Source: Pseudoglutamicibacter cumminsii
Lineage (GTDB): Bacteria; Actinomycetota; Actinomycetes; Actinomycetales; Micrococcaceae
DNA length: 64,000 bases
Assembly: GCF_016907775.1 (NCBI RefSeq)
Contig: NZ_JAFBCO010000001.1
Location: forward strand, 1,674,001-1,738,000
Direction: 5' to 3'
Shown here: piece by piece, positions 1-11,367 of the stretch
Position numbering within the stretch: position 1 is the stretch's first letter
How the letters are laid out: every line of letters begins with the position of its first letter
Position numbers and translations under genes: made by a program
The notes under the pieces: generated by a model
The model's input: the letters and a program-made list of their open reading frames with translations, nothing else
Databases searched by the model: none
What the model was told of the DNA's origin: nothing

Positions 1-1
1 C

Positions 2-517
2 AGCCGCGTGCTCCACGAGCTCGCGGCAGAGTATGATGGAAAGTCGCGCTCCACATACCAAGCCAACACAGACGACGGCAACAGAGACCAAGCCAACACC
101 GACCAAGGCTTCAGCGTTCGTCGTGGATTCCAGCTCCGCAGAGTAGGTGGCGGTTGGCGTATCGGGGCGCGGCAGGAGCATCGTGAGCTTGTATCTCGCT
201 TTGTTCTCGAGGGCCAAACGGCCAAGCTTTCAGCCGCCGCGATGGAAACCCTGGCGATCATTGCGTATCGGCAGCCGGTGTCCCGAGCCCGCATCGCAAG
301 CATCCGTGGAGTGAACGCGGACGGCGTGGTGCGCACCCTGATGACGCGCGGTTTGATCGAACAGGTCGCGACCGATGAGGTCACTGGGGCGGGTCTCTTT
401 GGGACCACGCCGGTACTTCTGGAAAGATTAGGCGTAGACAGCCTCGAAGAACTTCCAGACCTGTCGCCACTTTTGCCAGGTGTTGAAAACTTGGATGATG
501 TACTGCCCTCGTTGTGA
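2..517 (+). CDS. scpB: Segregation and condensation protein B (5'-truncated by window edge)
   Basis: ScpB is the winged-helix partner of ScpA in the SMC condensin complex that compacts and segregates the chromosome. The frame is already open at the left edge, so the start lies outside the window. Family signatures visible are GGGWRI, the helix KLSAAAMETLAIIAYRQPV, the recognition segment IRGVNADGVVRTL and GLFGTTPVLLERLG near the C-terminus. Between the first winged helix and the GFQLRRVGGGWRI strand there is an unusual polar insertion made of a 10-residue repeat (YQANTDDGNR, DQANTDQGFS). The order scpB-rluB-tyrA-cmk-der is the usual actinobacterial arrangement, with scpA expected upstream. 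Confidence 0.93.
   Translation, partial: SRVLHELAAEYDGKSRSTYQANTDDGNRDQANTDQGFSVRRGFQLRRVGGGWRIGARQEHRELVSRFVLEGQTAKLSAAAMETLAIIAYRQPVSRARIASIRGVNADGVVRTLMTRGLIEQVATDEVTGAGLFGTTPVLLERLGVDSLEELPDLSPLLPGVENLDDVLPSL
57..103 (+). repeat. In-frame 30-bp repeat inside scpB
   Basis: The segment ACCAAGCCAACAC followed by A/C and GAC occurs at 57-73 and again at 87-103. The period is 30 bp, exactly ten codons, so the duplication keeps the ScpB frame and yields the repeated residues QANTD. Confidence 0.85.
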
Positions 518-570
518 TAATGACGGCGACGGCGGAATAGTCATTCGCTAATCGAAGGACGTTGAGACGT

Positions 571-1674
571 ATGACTCGCCAGACTGGATCGAATTCGCGT
601 GGGGGTTCGCGCCGCCGCGGGCACGGTAAACCGAAGGAACAGCCGAAGGGCTTCCAAGCGGGGCAGGTTCGCCGTGGTCGTGCCCCGAAGCAGGATGAAG
701 TAGACCAGTACGCGGGCGGTCAGAAGCCTCAGCTTGGCGGCCAGAAGAGCAACGCACAGAAGCGTGGTGGCGCTAAAGGCGGCGCCCAGAAACACGGCGC
801 CCAGCAGCGCGGTGGGCAGCAGCGTGGCCAGAAGCCGCGTGGTCCGCGTGCTTTCGCTGAGGATCGTTTCAATGATCTTGGTCCGGTGCGTCGTCGCCGC
901 CGCGGCCCGTCGACTCCGGTGGATTCTGGCCCACGTAAGGAGCACAGCGATGGCGAGCGTTTGCAGAAGGTCATGGCTAACGCGGGTGTCGCGTCGCGCC
1001 GTGCGAGTGAGGAGATCATCCTCGCGGGTCGCGTTGAGGTCAACCACCAGATCGTGACTGAACTGGGTACGCGTGTGGATCCTGAGGTGGATGTGATCCA
1101 CGTCGACGGCATCCGTCTGCAACTCGACACGGAGAAGACTTACCTGGTCTTCAATAAGCCAGCAGGTGTCGTCACCTCGATGAATGATCCCGAGGGCCGC
1201 AAGGACATTTCCGATTTCTTGCGCGAGGGGCAGGCAGAGCGTTTGTATCACGTGGGCCGTCTGGATTATGAGACGGAAGGGCTGCTGTTGTTGACCAACG
1301 ATGGTGAGCTTGCGCACCGCTTGACCCACCCGTCGTTCGAGGTGTCTAAGACGTATCTGGTTCAAATCCGTGGCCCGCTGCCTGATGGTGTGGGTGCACA
1401 GATGCGTGAAGGCATTGAGCTTGAAGACGGATTGGCGAAGGTTGATTCGTTCCGTCTGGTTGATGGGTCCGGTAAGGACCTGTTGGCTGAAGTGGTCTTG
1501 CATGAGGGCCGTAACCGGATTGTGCGCCGCCTGTTTGATGCGGTCGGTTTCCCGGTGCGCCGCCTGGTTCGTACTCAGATTGGCCCGATCACGTTGGGGC
1601 AGCAGCGCCAGGGTTCGGTGCGTCGCCTGAGCAAGACTGAGGTGGGGCACCTGCTAGCGGAAGTGGGTTTGTAG
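571..1674 (+). CDS. rluB: Pseudouridine synthase, RsuA/RluB family
   Basis: This is a large-subunit rRNA pseudouridine synthase of the RsuA/RluB type, 367 aa. An S4 RNA-binding domain (ERLQKVMANAGVASRRASEE, about residues 130-190) is followed by the catalytic domain with GRLDYETEGLLLLTNDG, whose Asp is the expected nucleophile. The first 120 residues form a basic, low-complexity extension rich in Q, R, G and K, common in actinobacterial members and presumably RNA-binding. ATG 571 is preferred; an in-frame TTG at 562 is possible. The gene sits 54 nt after scpB and 3 nt before tyrA, so it is probably in one operon with both. Confidence 0.92.
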   Translation: MTRQTGSNSRGGSRRRGHGKPKEQPKGFQAGQVRRGRAPKQDEVDQYAGGQKPQLGGQKSNAQKRGGAKGGAQKHGAQQRGGQQRGQKPRGPRAFAEDRFNDLGPVRRRRRGPSTPVDSGPRKEHSDGERLQKVMANAGVASRRASEEIILAGRVEVNHQIVTELGTRVDPEVDVIHVDGIRLQLDTEKTYLVFNKPAGVVTSMNDPEGRKDISDFLREGQAERLYHVGRLDYETEGLLLLTNDGELAHRLTHPSFEVSKTYLVQIRGPLPDGVGAQMREGIELEDGLAKVDSFRLVDGSGKDLLAEVVLHEGRNRIVRRLFDAVGFPVRRLVRTQIGPITLGQQRQGSVRRLSKTEVGHLLAEVGL

Positions 1675-1677
1675 GCC

Positions 1678-2777
1678 GTGGCTGAGGGGTACCTTCAGGG
1701 TCCTGTCCTGGTGATTGGGACGGGGCTTTTGGGCACGTCGGCGGCGCTGGGTTTGCGTGCTGTTGGCCTTGAGGTTGGTTTGCGGGATGCCTCGCCGACT
1801 GCGCAGCGTATCGCTGTGGATATGGGCGCTGGTTTTTTGGCGCCGCAGGGCACGGATTTTGCGCCTTCTTTGGTGATTGTCGCTACGCCGCCGGATGTGA
1901 CGCCGGGGATCATTGCGCAGGCTTTGGTCGAGTTCTCTGAGGCGGTTGTGATCGATTTGGCCTCGGTCAAGGGCTCGATCATTGATGTGCTGAAGGCTGA
2001 CGACGATGTGTCTGAGGCTGATCTGGCTCGTTACGTTGGGTGCCACCCGATGGCGGGGCGTGAGAAGTCTGGTCCGGCGGCTGCCCGGGGTGCGTTGTTT
2101 ACGGCGTCGCCGTGGGTTGTTGTTCCGCATGAGGGCTCTACGTCGCATGCGGTGAAGACCGCGAAGTCGGTGGGTCTGGATTTGGGTGCGTCGATCACCG
2201 TGATGGACGCGGAAGCCCACGATGCGGCGGTTGCGTTGATTTCTCATTTCCCGCAGATCGCGTCTTCGCTTTTGGCGTCGAGGCTTTTGAACGCTCCCGC
2301 GTCGTCGTTGGCGTTGGCGGGGAATGGTTTGCGTGACACGACGCGGATCGCTGCGAGTGACCCGAAGTTGTGGATCCAGATTCTGGCGCATAATGCGCAG
2401 CAGTTGATCCCGATTTTGGAGGGTCTGCAGTCGGACCTGGATCGGCTGCTTGCGACGTTGCGTGACCCGTTTGCTTCTGGTGCTGCCTTGGATCTTGCGG
2501 AGTTGATGACGGAAGGGAATCAGGGGCAGGCACGGATTCCGGGTAAGCACGGCGCGCCCCCGCAGTCTTTCGCTACGGTTTCTGTGATTGTGAATGATGA
2601 GCCTGGTCAGGTGGCCCGTTTGTTGACTGACATGGGTGAGGCCGGCATCAATATGGAGGACCTGCGGATGGAGCATTCGTCGGGTTATGAGGTTGGTTTG
2701 GTTGAGATCCAGGTTCTGCCTGGGCGCCGCGATGAGCTTGTGTCTGTTTTGACGGGCTTGGATTGGAAGGTTGTGCA

Positions 2778-2781
<4 letters not shown>
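1678..2781 (+). CDS. tyrA: Prephenate dehydrogenase with C-terminal ACT domain
   Basis: TyrA oxidatively decarboxylates prephenate (or arogenate) in tyrosine synthesis; 367 aa. The N-terminal Rossmann fold shows [19 protein letters not shown], and [12 protein letters not shown] is the family motif at about residue 122. The C-terminal 80 residues form an ACT domain ([34 protein letters not shown]), which suggests feedback control by tyrosine or another aromatic amino acid. The GTG start at 1678 is three bases after rluB, and the stop codon overlaps the next start at 2778, so translation of the three genes is likely coupled. Confidence 0.93.
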
Positions 2782-6436
<3,655 letters not shown>

Positions 6437-6460
6437 CATAGAAACCAGCACATAGCGACG

Positions 6461-6491
6461 GGGGCTGCGGTTCAATCTGAACCGCAGCCCC
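6461..6491. terminator. Hairpin between convergent argG and lysP
   Basis: A perfect 14-bp stem (GGGGCTGCGGTTCA with its complement) encloses a 3-nt loop. It lies between two convergent genes, so it probably ends transcription from both sides, although neither side has a long T run. Confidence 0.8.
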
Positions 6492-6509
6492 CAACATCAT
6501 CTGTATCTT

Positions 6510-8015
6510 TTATTCCTTGCCAGCTTCCTGGCGTGGGTCGTACTCGCCGGGCTTGAGGCCGGAGACGTCGACCTCGTCGAGCGGAATGAGCCGGCCCTGC
6601 TTAGTGACGAGGGCGTGGATGCCCCAGACTGCGAGGAAGATTGGCAACCCGATGTAGGAGGAGAGCACAGCGCCGAGGTTGCCGTTCTGGATGGCTTCGA
6701 AGTTCTGGCCGATGATGACCACGAAGATGACGCTCAACCCGATGATCGGACCGAACGGGTAGAGCGGCGCCTTATACGGCAGTTCGGACAAGTCGTGGCC
6801 TTGCTTGATGAACGCTCTGCGGAAGCGCAGGTGGCTCCACGAGATGCCTGCCCACACGGTGAAACCACACAGCGCGGAGATGTTGAGTAGCCACGTATAT
6901 GCCTGGCCTTCGCCCATGAGGTGGGTTGTGAACGCGAACCCGCCGATTGCAGCGGTGGTCAGTAGCGCAGGGACCGGGACGCGGCGCTTGGAGAGCCACG
7001 TGAAGATTTTCGGAGCACGGCCAGATTCCGCGAGTGCGTACAGCATGCGGGTAGAGGAGTAGAGGCCCGAGTTACCTGCCGAGAGGATCGCGGTCAGGAT
7101 CACGGCGTTCATGACACCGGCAGCGAGCGCGATGCCGGCGCGGTCGAACACGAGGGTGAACGGGGAAGCCGTGATGTCTTCGTTGTTCGCGGCCGCGAGC
7201 AGGTTCGGGTCGGTGTAGGGGAGCAGGAAGCCGATCACGGCGATCGCTGCGATGTAGAAGATCATGATGCGCCAGAACACGCCGCGGATGGCGCGCGGCA
7301 TATCGCGGCGTGGGTTTTCGGATTCGCCGGCGGCGACACCCACGAGTTCGGTGCCCTGGAACGAGAAACCCGCGACCATGAACACGGCGATGGTCGACCA
7401 CGGTCCGCCCACGAACGGTGCTTCGCCTGTGGTCCAGTTATGGAAGCCAGGGGATGGGCCGCCGATCACACCGATGATCATGAGCACGCCGAGCACGAGG
7501 AACACGATGACGGTCGCGACTTTGATGAGCGCGAACCAGAATTCGGATTCGCCGAAGGCACGTGCTGAGAGCGCGTTGATGGTGGTCAGCAGTGCTAGGA
7601 AGACTGCGGCCCAGATCCAGCCGGGAACATCAGGGAACCAGAACCGCATCACAAGCCCTGCTGCTACGAGTTCTGCCGCGAGTGTGATGGCCCAGTTGAA
7701 CCAGTAGTTCCAGCCGGTTGCGAACCCGAATGAGGGGGACACGTAGCGGGACGCGTACACCTCGAAGGAGCCGGCTACGGGCAGGTGGGTGGACATCTCG
7801 CCGAGTGACTGCATGACCATGAGCACGACGAAGCCGATGAGTGCATAGGCTAGGAGCGCGCCGCCGGGGCCGGCTTGGGAGATGGTTGCGCCGGATGCGA
7901 GGAACAGCCCGGTGCCGATCGCGCCGCCGATGGCGATCATGCGCATGTGGCGGGCGTGCAGGCTCCGGTTGAGGTTGTCGGCAGCATCGTTGTGTGCGTG
8001 CTCGGTTTTGCTCAT
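6510..8015 (-). CDS. lysP: APC-family amino acid permease, LysP-like
   Basis: This is a 501-aa, 12-helix amino acid:proton symporter of the APC family. It resembles the lysine permease LysP over its whole length, for instance ARHMRMIAIGGAIGTGLFLA in helix 1, GFSFQGTELVGVAAGESENP, ILSAGNSGLYSSTRMLY and QGHDLSELPYKAPLYPFGP. Substrate is inferred from this resemblance; another cationic or aromatic amino acid is possible. The ATG at 8015 has AAAGG about 7 nt upstream. The frame stays open further upstream, but that extension has no family resemblance. Confidence 0.85.
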   Translation of the reverse strand: MSKTEHAHNDAADNLNRSLHARHMRMIAIGGAIGTGLFLASGATISQAGPGGALLAYALIGFVVLMVMQSLGEMSTHLPVAGSFEVYASRYVSPSFGFATGWNYWFNWAITLAAELVAAGLVMRFWFPDVPGWIWAAVFLALLTTINALSARAFGESEFWFALIKVATVIVFLVLGVLMIIGVIGGPSPGFHNWTTGEAPFVGGPWSTIAVFMVAGFSFQGTELVGVAAGESENPRRDMPRAIRGVFWRIMIFYIAAIAVIGFLLPYTDPNLLAAANNEDITASPFTLVFDRAGIALAAGVMNAVILTAILSAGNSGLYSSTRMLYALAESGRAPKIFTWLSKRRVPVPALLTTAAIGGFAFTTHLMGEGQAYTWLLNISALCGFTVWAGISWSHLRFRRAFIKQGHDLSELPYKAPLYPFGPIIGLSVIFVVIIGQNFEAIQNGNLGAVLSSYIGLPIFLAVWGIHALVTKQGRLIPLDEVDVSGLKPGEYDPRQEAGKE

Positions 8016-8261
8016 GTTCAACCTTTGGATCGTGTTTGGTTTGAGTGAGTGCCTCACTTTATGTCCGTTGAGACTACTCCTTTCTGCAGAGATGTGGGGG
8101 ATGAAGTCACGAAGTGACACAGGTTTTGAGGCGGTCACGATATAGGATTCTCAGTAAGTTCATAGATATGATTCAGGTGATACATATATCGGTTGCTATG
8201 CAGGAGTCTGTCTCCGCAAGTGAAGGGTCAGAGGCTGGACAGCATGGGTGAGGAGTGGGGC

Positions 8262-8969
8262 ATGGCGGACACAGCGATGTCGGGTAAGTGGTTTGCGAAG
8301 GCTTCTGTCGCTGCGGTTCTGGCTGCAACGTTGGGACTAACAGGTTGTGGTAGTTCCTCGGAATCGGCGAAGGAAACTAAGCCGGCCGAGTCTTCCAAGC
8401 AGTCAGGTGGCACGGATTCGGTTGCGCCGTCGGAATCGCCCAGTTCATCGGATTCAGCTGCGCCGTCGGAATCGGTTGCGCCGTCTGAGGCCAGCGCGGC
8501 AGCCAAACCTAGCGCGAACTCCAGTAAGTCGGAGAAGAGCGCAAGTACGCCGAAACCGAAGATCAACCGCAAGAAATTTGGCGCGAACACGGTGGTCATG
8601 GAAGGCACCGTGCGGATCATGTCCAACCGAGAACTTATTGACGGCCCGATGAAGAAGGATCTCAATGGGTGGGTGCCGGTTGAGGCCGATCAAATGACGG
8701 ACCGCTATCCGATCCTGGTTCTCGACAAACCAACCAAGCTGACGGGGTATCAAGCTGACCCTGAGCCACGCACTGAGACTGTGAAGTATGTTTCGCTGGG
8801 GCATTCAAGCCCTGAATGGGCCAACCTGAATGTGTGGCAGCGGTATGACGGCAAGCGCGTCGTTGTCGTAGCTAATCAGGATGATTTTGGGTGGCCTTCC
8901 GATGTTTCGATGCCGCTCGGCTGGCTGCGGTTCGCTGGGCACGAAACTGCGGATATCGTCGTTCGCTGA
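8262..8969 (+). CDS. Predicted lipoprotein with Ser/Pro/Ala-rich linker
   Basis: No family is recognised. The 235-aa protein has a signal peptide ending in the lipobox LTGC at about residue 27, so it should be anchored outside the membrane by a lipidated Cys. Residues 30-95 are a disordered Ser/Ala/Pro/Glu linker with repeated PSES units. The remaining 140 residues look globular (VVMEGTVRIMSNRELIDG to WLRFAGHETADIVVR). ATG 8262 follows AGGAG with good spacing. It converges on another small lipoprotein gene 18 bp away. Confidence 0.75.
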   Translation: MADTAMSGKWFAKASVAAVLAATLGLTGCGSSSESAKETKPAESSKQSGGTDSVAPSESPSSSDSAAPSESVAPSEASAAAKPSANSSKSEKSASTPKPKINRKKFGANTVVMEGTVRIMSNRELIDGPMKKDLNGWVPVEADQMTDRYPILVLDKPTKLTGYQADPEPRTETVKYVSLGHSSPEWANLNVWQRYDGKRVVVVANQDDFGWPSDVSMPLGWLRFAGHETADIVVR

Positions 8970-8987
8970 TCCCACGCTCTGCTGTGC

Positions 8988-9425
8988 CTACTGTTCGACG
9001 TAGGTGCACAGGGCTCGGCCGGGCTTGACGTTGTCCTGTTGTTCTGCGACGACTTTGCCGTTGATGAGGATCGTGCATTTCGCGGCGAGGTGCGCGCCTT
9101 GTGGGACATCGAAGCTCACTCGCACGTCGGAGAGGTCGTTGCTTTCACGCTTCACAACAAGCGGTTCGCTGGTTGCGGTGTCGAGTTTCCCGTGTTCGCC
9201 GCCGATTGCTGGGCCGAGCTTCCAGTCCATCGAGGTGAGATCAGCCGGATTGGTTGTGCTGGTTTGAGGTTGGGTTCCGGTCTCCACGGCGACGCCGCGG
9301 AACTCCACCTCGACCGTTTCGGCGCCGCAACCGGCGAGCCCCACTCCGATCAACGCTGTCGCGAGGCCTGCGCCGAACAACCTAGGTAGGCGACGTGCAG
9401 GTTTTGAAGCGTGACGGGTGAACAT
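8988..9425 (-). CDS. Small predicted lipoprotein
   Basis: No family is recognised. The 145-aa protein starts with a basic region and a hydrophobic segment ending in the lipobox LAGC at about residue 33. The mature part is hydrophilic and contains two further Cys (AKCTILINGK and RALCTYVEQ) that could form a disulfide. AAGGAAAGG lies just upstream of the ATG at 9425. It is a separate transcription unit convergent with the preceding lipoprotein gene. Confidence 0.72.
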   Translation of the reverse strand: MFTRHASKPARRLPRLFGAGLATALIGVGLAGCGAETVEVEFRGVAVETGTQPQTSTTNPADLTSMDWKLGPAIGGEHGKLDTATSEPLVVKRESNDLSDVRVSFDVPQGAHLAAKCTILINGKVVAEQQDNVKPGRALCTYVEQ

Positions 9426-9629
9426 ACGGGCCTTTCCTTCTTCCGCGATCCGCGGTTGGTCCGCGCACGAACCGCGGTTGATGCGCGATGGTGATCGTGC
9501 CTATTCTCTCATCTGCTGATCAGCCGCGCGGGAGCGCCACTAATTGGTCGCTTAAACCGGGCATAGTGTACGGTTGATCGGAGTCTGTCTACTCATTTTG
9601 GGCAGAGCCGTCCAGTCATGGGCAGGTAT

Positions 9630-9706
9630 CGGGCTATGGCGCAGCTTGGTAGCGCGCTTGTCTGGGGGACAAGAGGTCGTCGGTTCAAATCCGGCTAGCC
9701 CGACCA
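9630..9706 (+). tRNA. tRNA-Pro (anticodon GGG)
   Basis: A complete 77-nt cloverleaf is visible. The acceptor arm CGGGCTA pairs with TAGCCCG, followed by A and an encoded CCA. The anticodon stem CTTGT/ACAAG holds the loop CTGGGGG with GGG at positions 34-36, and the T loop is GTTCAAATC. It reads proline CCC codons. An accessory-looking region begins just downstream, but no integrase gene and no second copy of the tRNA 3' end were seen. Confidence 0.95.
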
Positions 9707-9716
9707 CGATAAATAC

Positions 9717-9763
9717 CACTGGCGGGGTTGCAACAGTTGTTGTTGCAACCCCGCCAGTGTTTT
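9717..9763 (+). terminator. Strong intrinsic terminator after tRNA-Pro
   Basis: A 19-bp stem (CACTGGCGGGGTTGCAACA with its complement) and a 5-nt loop are followed by TTTT. It would end the tRNA transcript and could also serve the convergent gene on the other strand. Confidence 0.88.
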
Positions 9764-9778
9764 GTCTGGCTATGCTAA

Positions 9779-10363
9779 CTAGAACTGGTAGTCGGTTACG
9801 TCAGTTGGTAGGAACAGAACGCCGACGACCGTGCCGTCGCGGCTGATCGCGATGCGGGAGGTGAGTTCACCGGCTTCGTGACGCAGTGTCGAGGCGACCA
9901 CGGCGGTGCCGATGTTTTTGGCAGTGAGTGTGTCAACCGCGTCGGTCTCTGGGTTGCCCTTGATAGGCACGACGGTCTGCTCGGTGATCTCTTGTAGCTC
10001 GCCGAGGTCGGTGAGGATCTCCGTCCACACTTGAGAGATGACGCTCCAGGGGAGGTCGTCGCGGACTCCTGGGTCGAGCATGGTGATGGTTTCGTTTTCT
10101 TCGCCGCGTGCGATGTGGCGGATGAGTTGGTCTGAAATGTCAGGGAGGTGCGTGGTTGGTTTCGGGGCCATGGTTTCTCCTGTGAATGGATTGCGTACGG
10201 TGCCGAACCGTTTGAAAGCGGCTTGCCGTGAGACGTTGAGTGCTTTCCCGATGTCTGCCCATGAGTGTCCCGCGCTGCGGGCTTGGGTTACGGCATCTTC
10301 TAGCTGGTGTTCGGCGAGGCTGACTGCCTGCGTGCAGTGGTGGATGTGCGTCAATGGATCCAT
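9779..10363 (-). CDS. HTH regulator with C-terminal DUF3887-like domain
   Basis: The 194-aa protein has an N-terminal helix-turn-helix (GHSWADIGKALNVSRQAAFK, about residues 32-52). The C-terminal half (VWTEILTDLGELQEITEQ to TVVGVLFLPTDV) resembles DUF3887, a small alpha/beta fold of unknown ligand. The gene is divergent from a two-helix membrane protein gene, and two dyads lie between the two starts. That layout suggests an autoregulator that also controls the membrane protein. Assignment of the second domain is from its pattern only. Confidence 0.7.
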   Translation of the reverse strand: MDPLTHIHHCTQAVSLAEHQLEDAVTQARSAGHSWADIGKALNVSRQAAFKRFGTVRNPFTGETMAPKPTTHLPDISDQLIRHIARGEENETITMLDPGVRDDLPWSVISQVWTEILTDLGELQEITEQTVVPIKGNPETDAVDTLTAKNIGTAVVASTLRHEAGELTSRIAISRDGTVVGVLFLPTDVTDYQF

Positions 10364-10371
10364 GCACGTAA

Positions 10372-10411
10372 GTCAACCTTAGGTTGACGCCTATGTCAAC
10401 CAAGGGTTGAC
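10372..10411. promoter_or_regulatory. Tandem dyad operator GTCAACC-N3-GGTTGAC (two copies)
   Basis: Perfect 7-3-7 inverted repeats occupy 10372-10388 and 10395-10411. Their centres are 23 bp apart, about two helical turns, so two dimers could bind the same face. They lie between the divergent regulator (start 10363) and membrane protein (start 10431) and cover the likely -35 region of the latter. Confidence 0.8.
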
Positions 10412-10418
10412 GAAGGTG

Positions 10419-10424
10419 TAAAAT
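10419..10424 (+). promoter_or_regulatory. Candidate -10 element of the 10431 gene
   Basis: TAAAAT ends 6 nt before ATG 10431, which would give a leaderless mRNA. The operator dyads are immediately upstream, placed to block RNA polymerase. Confidence 0.55.
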
Positions 10425-10430
10425 TGGGGC

Positions 10431-10694
10431 ATGACCAAGAAGAGGCGCTTCGACCTCCCTAAGCCTCTAGCCCTCGTATTCACCATCGCTATCTTTCTTG
10501 TGATACCGATTCCGCCTGCGGTGTATTTCGGTGGTGTCGACTGGCTGACTCAGGGACCTCAGGCTGGGTTGAAGGAGTTCCTCGTCACGTATGTTCTGGG
10601 TCTCGTGGTGCTGTTCGTGAGCCTTGGTTTTACTGTCTTTCGTGACCGAAAAAAGAAGAGTGGCCAGGCGACACAGGTGGTCGCGGGTGAGTAG
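10431..10694 (+). CDS. Small two-helix membrane protein
   Basis: No family is recognised. The 87-aa protein has a basic N-terminus (MTKKRRF), a hydrophobic segment at about 14-33 (LALVFTIAIFLVIPIPPAVY), a second at about 50-69 (FLVTYVLGLVVLFVSLGFTV) and a basic tail (FRDRKKK). Both ends are therefore expected in the cytoplasm. It is probably controlled by the divergent HTH regulator through the dyads in between. Confidence 0.68.
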   Translation: MTKKRRFDLPKPLALVFTIAIFLVIPIPPAVYFGGVDWLTQGPQAGLKEFLVTYVLGLVVLFVSLGFTVFRDRKKKSGQATQVVAGE

Positions 10695-11017
10695 ACACCG
10701 GCAAACTGGCCAACGGCCTGGAATATGGGACATGTTGTGCCGACCACGGTCAGATTGCTTAGCAACCCAGACTGAATCGCAACTGAAAGAGCGGCATGTA
10801 AATCTGATACGCCACCGAAGCCAATCCTGTTCCCCCAACGTAGAGAAGCTTCGTTGGTTACGTTCCATGATCGCCTCCTGACGCACATCACTATCAGAAC
10901 AGCGACCCCGGATGGATTTCCCATCCGGGGTCGCTGTTGCGTTGCAGGCTCCTAAGCTGACATTTGCAGGCTCGATGCATCGATGGCATCGAAATTCCTG
11001 CGAAGCCTAGGTGCCCG
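10695..11017. other. Intergenic stretch without recognised gene
   Basis: No convincing gene is seen here. The right half holds an 18-bp-stem hairpin (10898-10938) and the beginning of the 356-bp duplicated block, including a CATCGA-rich segment at about 10971-10992 that lies 3' of the membrane protein gene on the minus strand. Confidence 0.5.
10898..10938. terminator. 18-bp perfect hairpin
   Basis: AACAGCGACCCCGGATGG pairs perfectly with its complement around the 5-nt loop ATTTC. It lies between two convergent units and probably ends one or both. The right arm alone is repeated at 14836, where the second copy of the downstream block begins. Confidence 0.75.
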
Positions 11018-11277
11018 TTAATTCAGTAGGGCTAAGGCGGCACCTACAGCAAGCACCGTCAAAGCGACGTTAACAACGACGATCGCCAGATTGATCGCAA
11101 GTAACTGCTTTTTCTGAGCCACGTGCTTATTCCTGATGATCGCGTAGAGGATCGCACTTGCGATGGCCGGTCCGAGTGGTACGAAGAGCGCGAAAGCCCC
11201 AGCCATGATGGTCACGGTAAGTGCGACCGGATACAGCTGCTGTTGAGAGCCACCGTCTGGTCGCTCACGTTTGTTCA
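10922..11277. repeat. 356-bp duplicated block, copy A
   Basis: This block recurs at 14836-15191 with a single mismatch seen by eye (G in copy A, A in copy B, in the third-to-last part of the membrane protein gene). It spans one arm of the hairpin and nearly the whole of a small membrane protein gene up to its fourth codon. Confidence 0.88.
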
Positions 11278-11287
11278 CCGTGTTCAT
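11018..11287 (-). CDS. Small membrane protein, duplicate A
   Basis: No family is recognised. The 89-aa protein has a charged N-terminus (MNTVNKRERPDGG) and two hydrophobic segments (LYPVALTVTIMAGAFALFVP and LAINLAIVVVNVALTVLAVG) joined by a basic loop (IIRNKHVAQKKQ). It differs from duplicate B (14932-15201) by one Ala/Val change near the C-terminus and by its first four residues. ATG 11287 is chosen because the same MN-KRERPDGG start is shared by both copies. An IS element sits 80 bp upstream of the start and may have separated it from its promoter. Confidence 0.65.
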   Translation of the reverse strand: MNTVNKRERPDGGSQQQLYPVALTVTIMAGAFALFVPLGPAIASAILYAIIRNKHVAQKKQLLAINLAIVVVNVALTVLAVGAALALLN

Positions 11288-11367
11288 GATGTTCTGGTCC
11301 CCCTCGAAACGACGTGGTTCATTGGGTGAAGCGCCCTGAGTCTCCACTAAACCCAGGGCGTTTCAGG

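Noticed and set aside
720-850. Tandem repeat array
   Set aside because: The repeated look reflects Gln/Arg/Gly codons in the low-complexity N-terminus of RluB; there is no regular unit.
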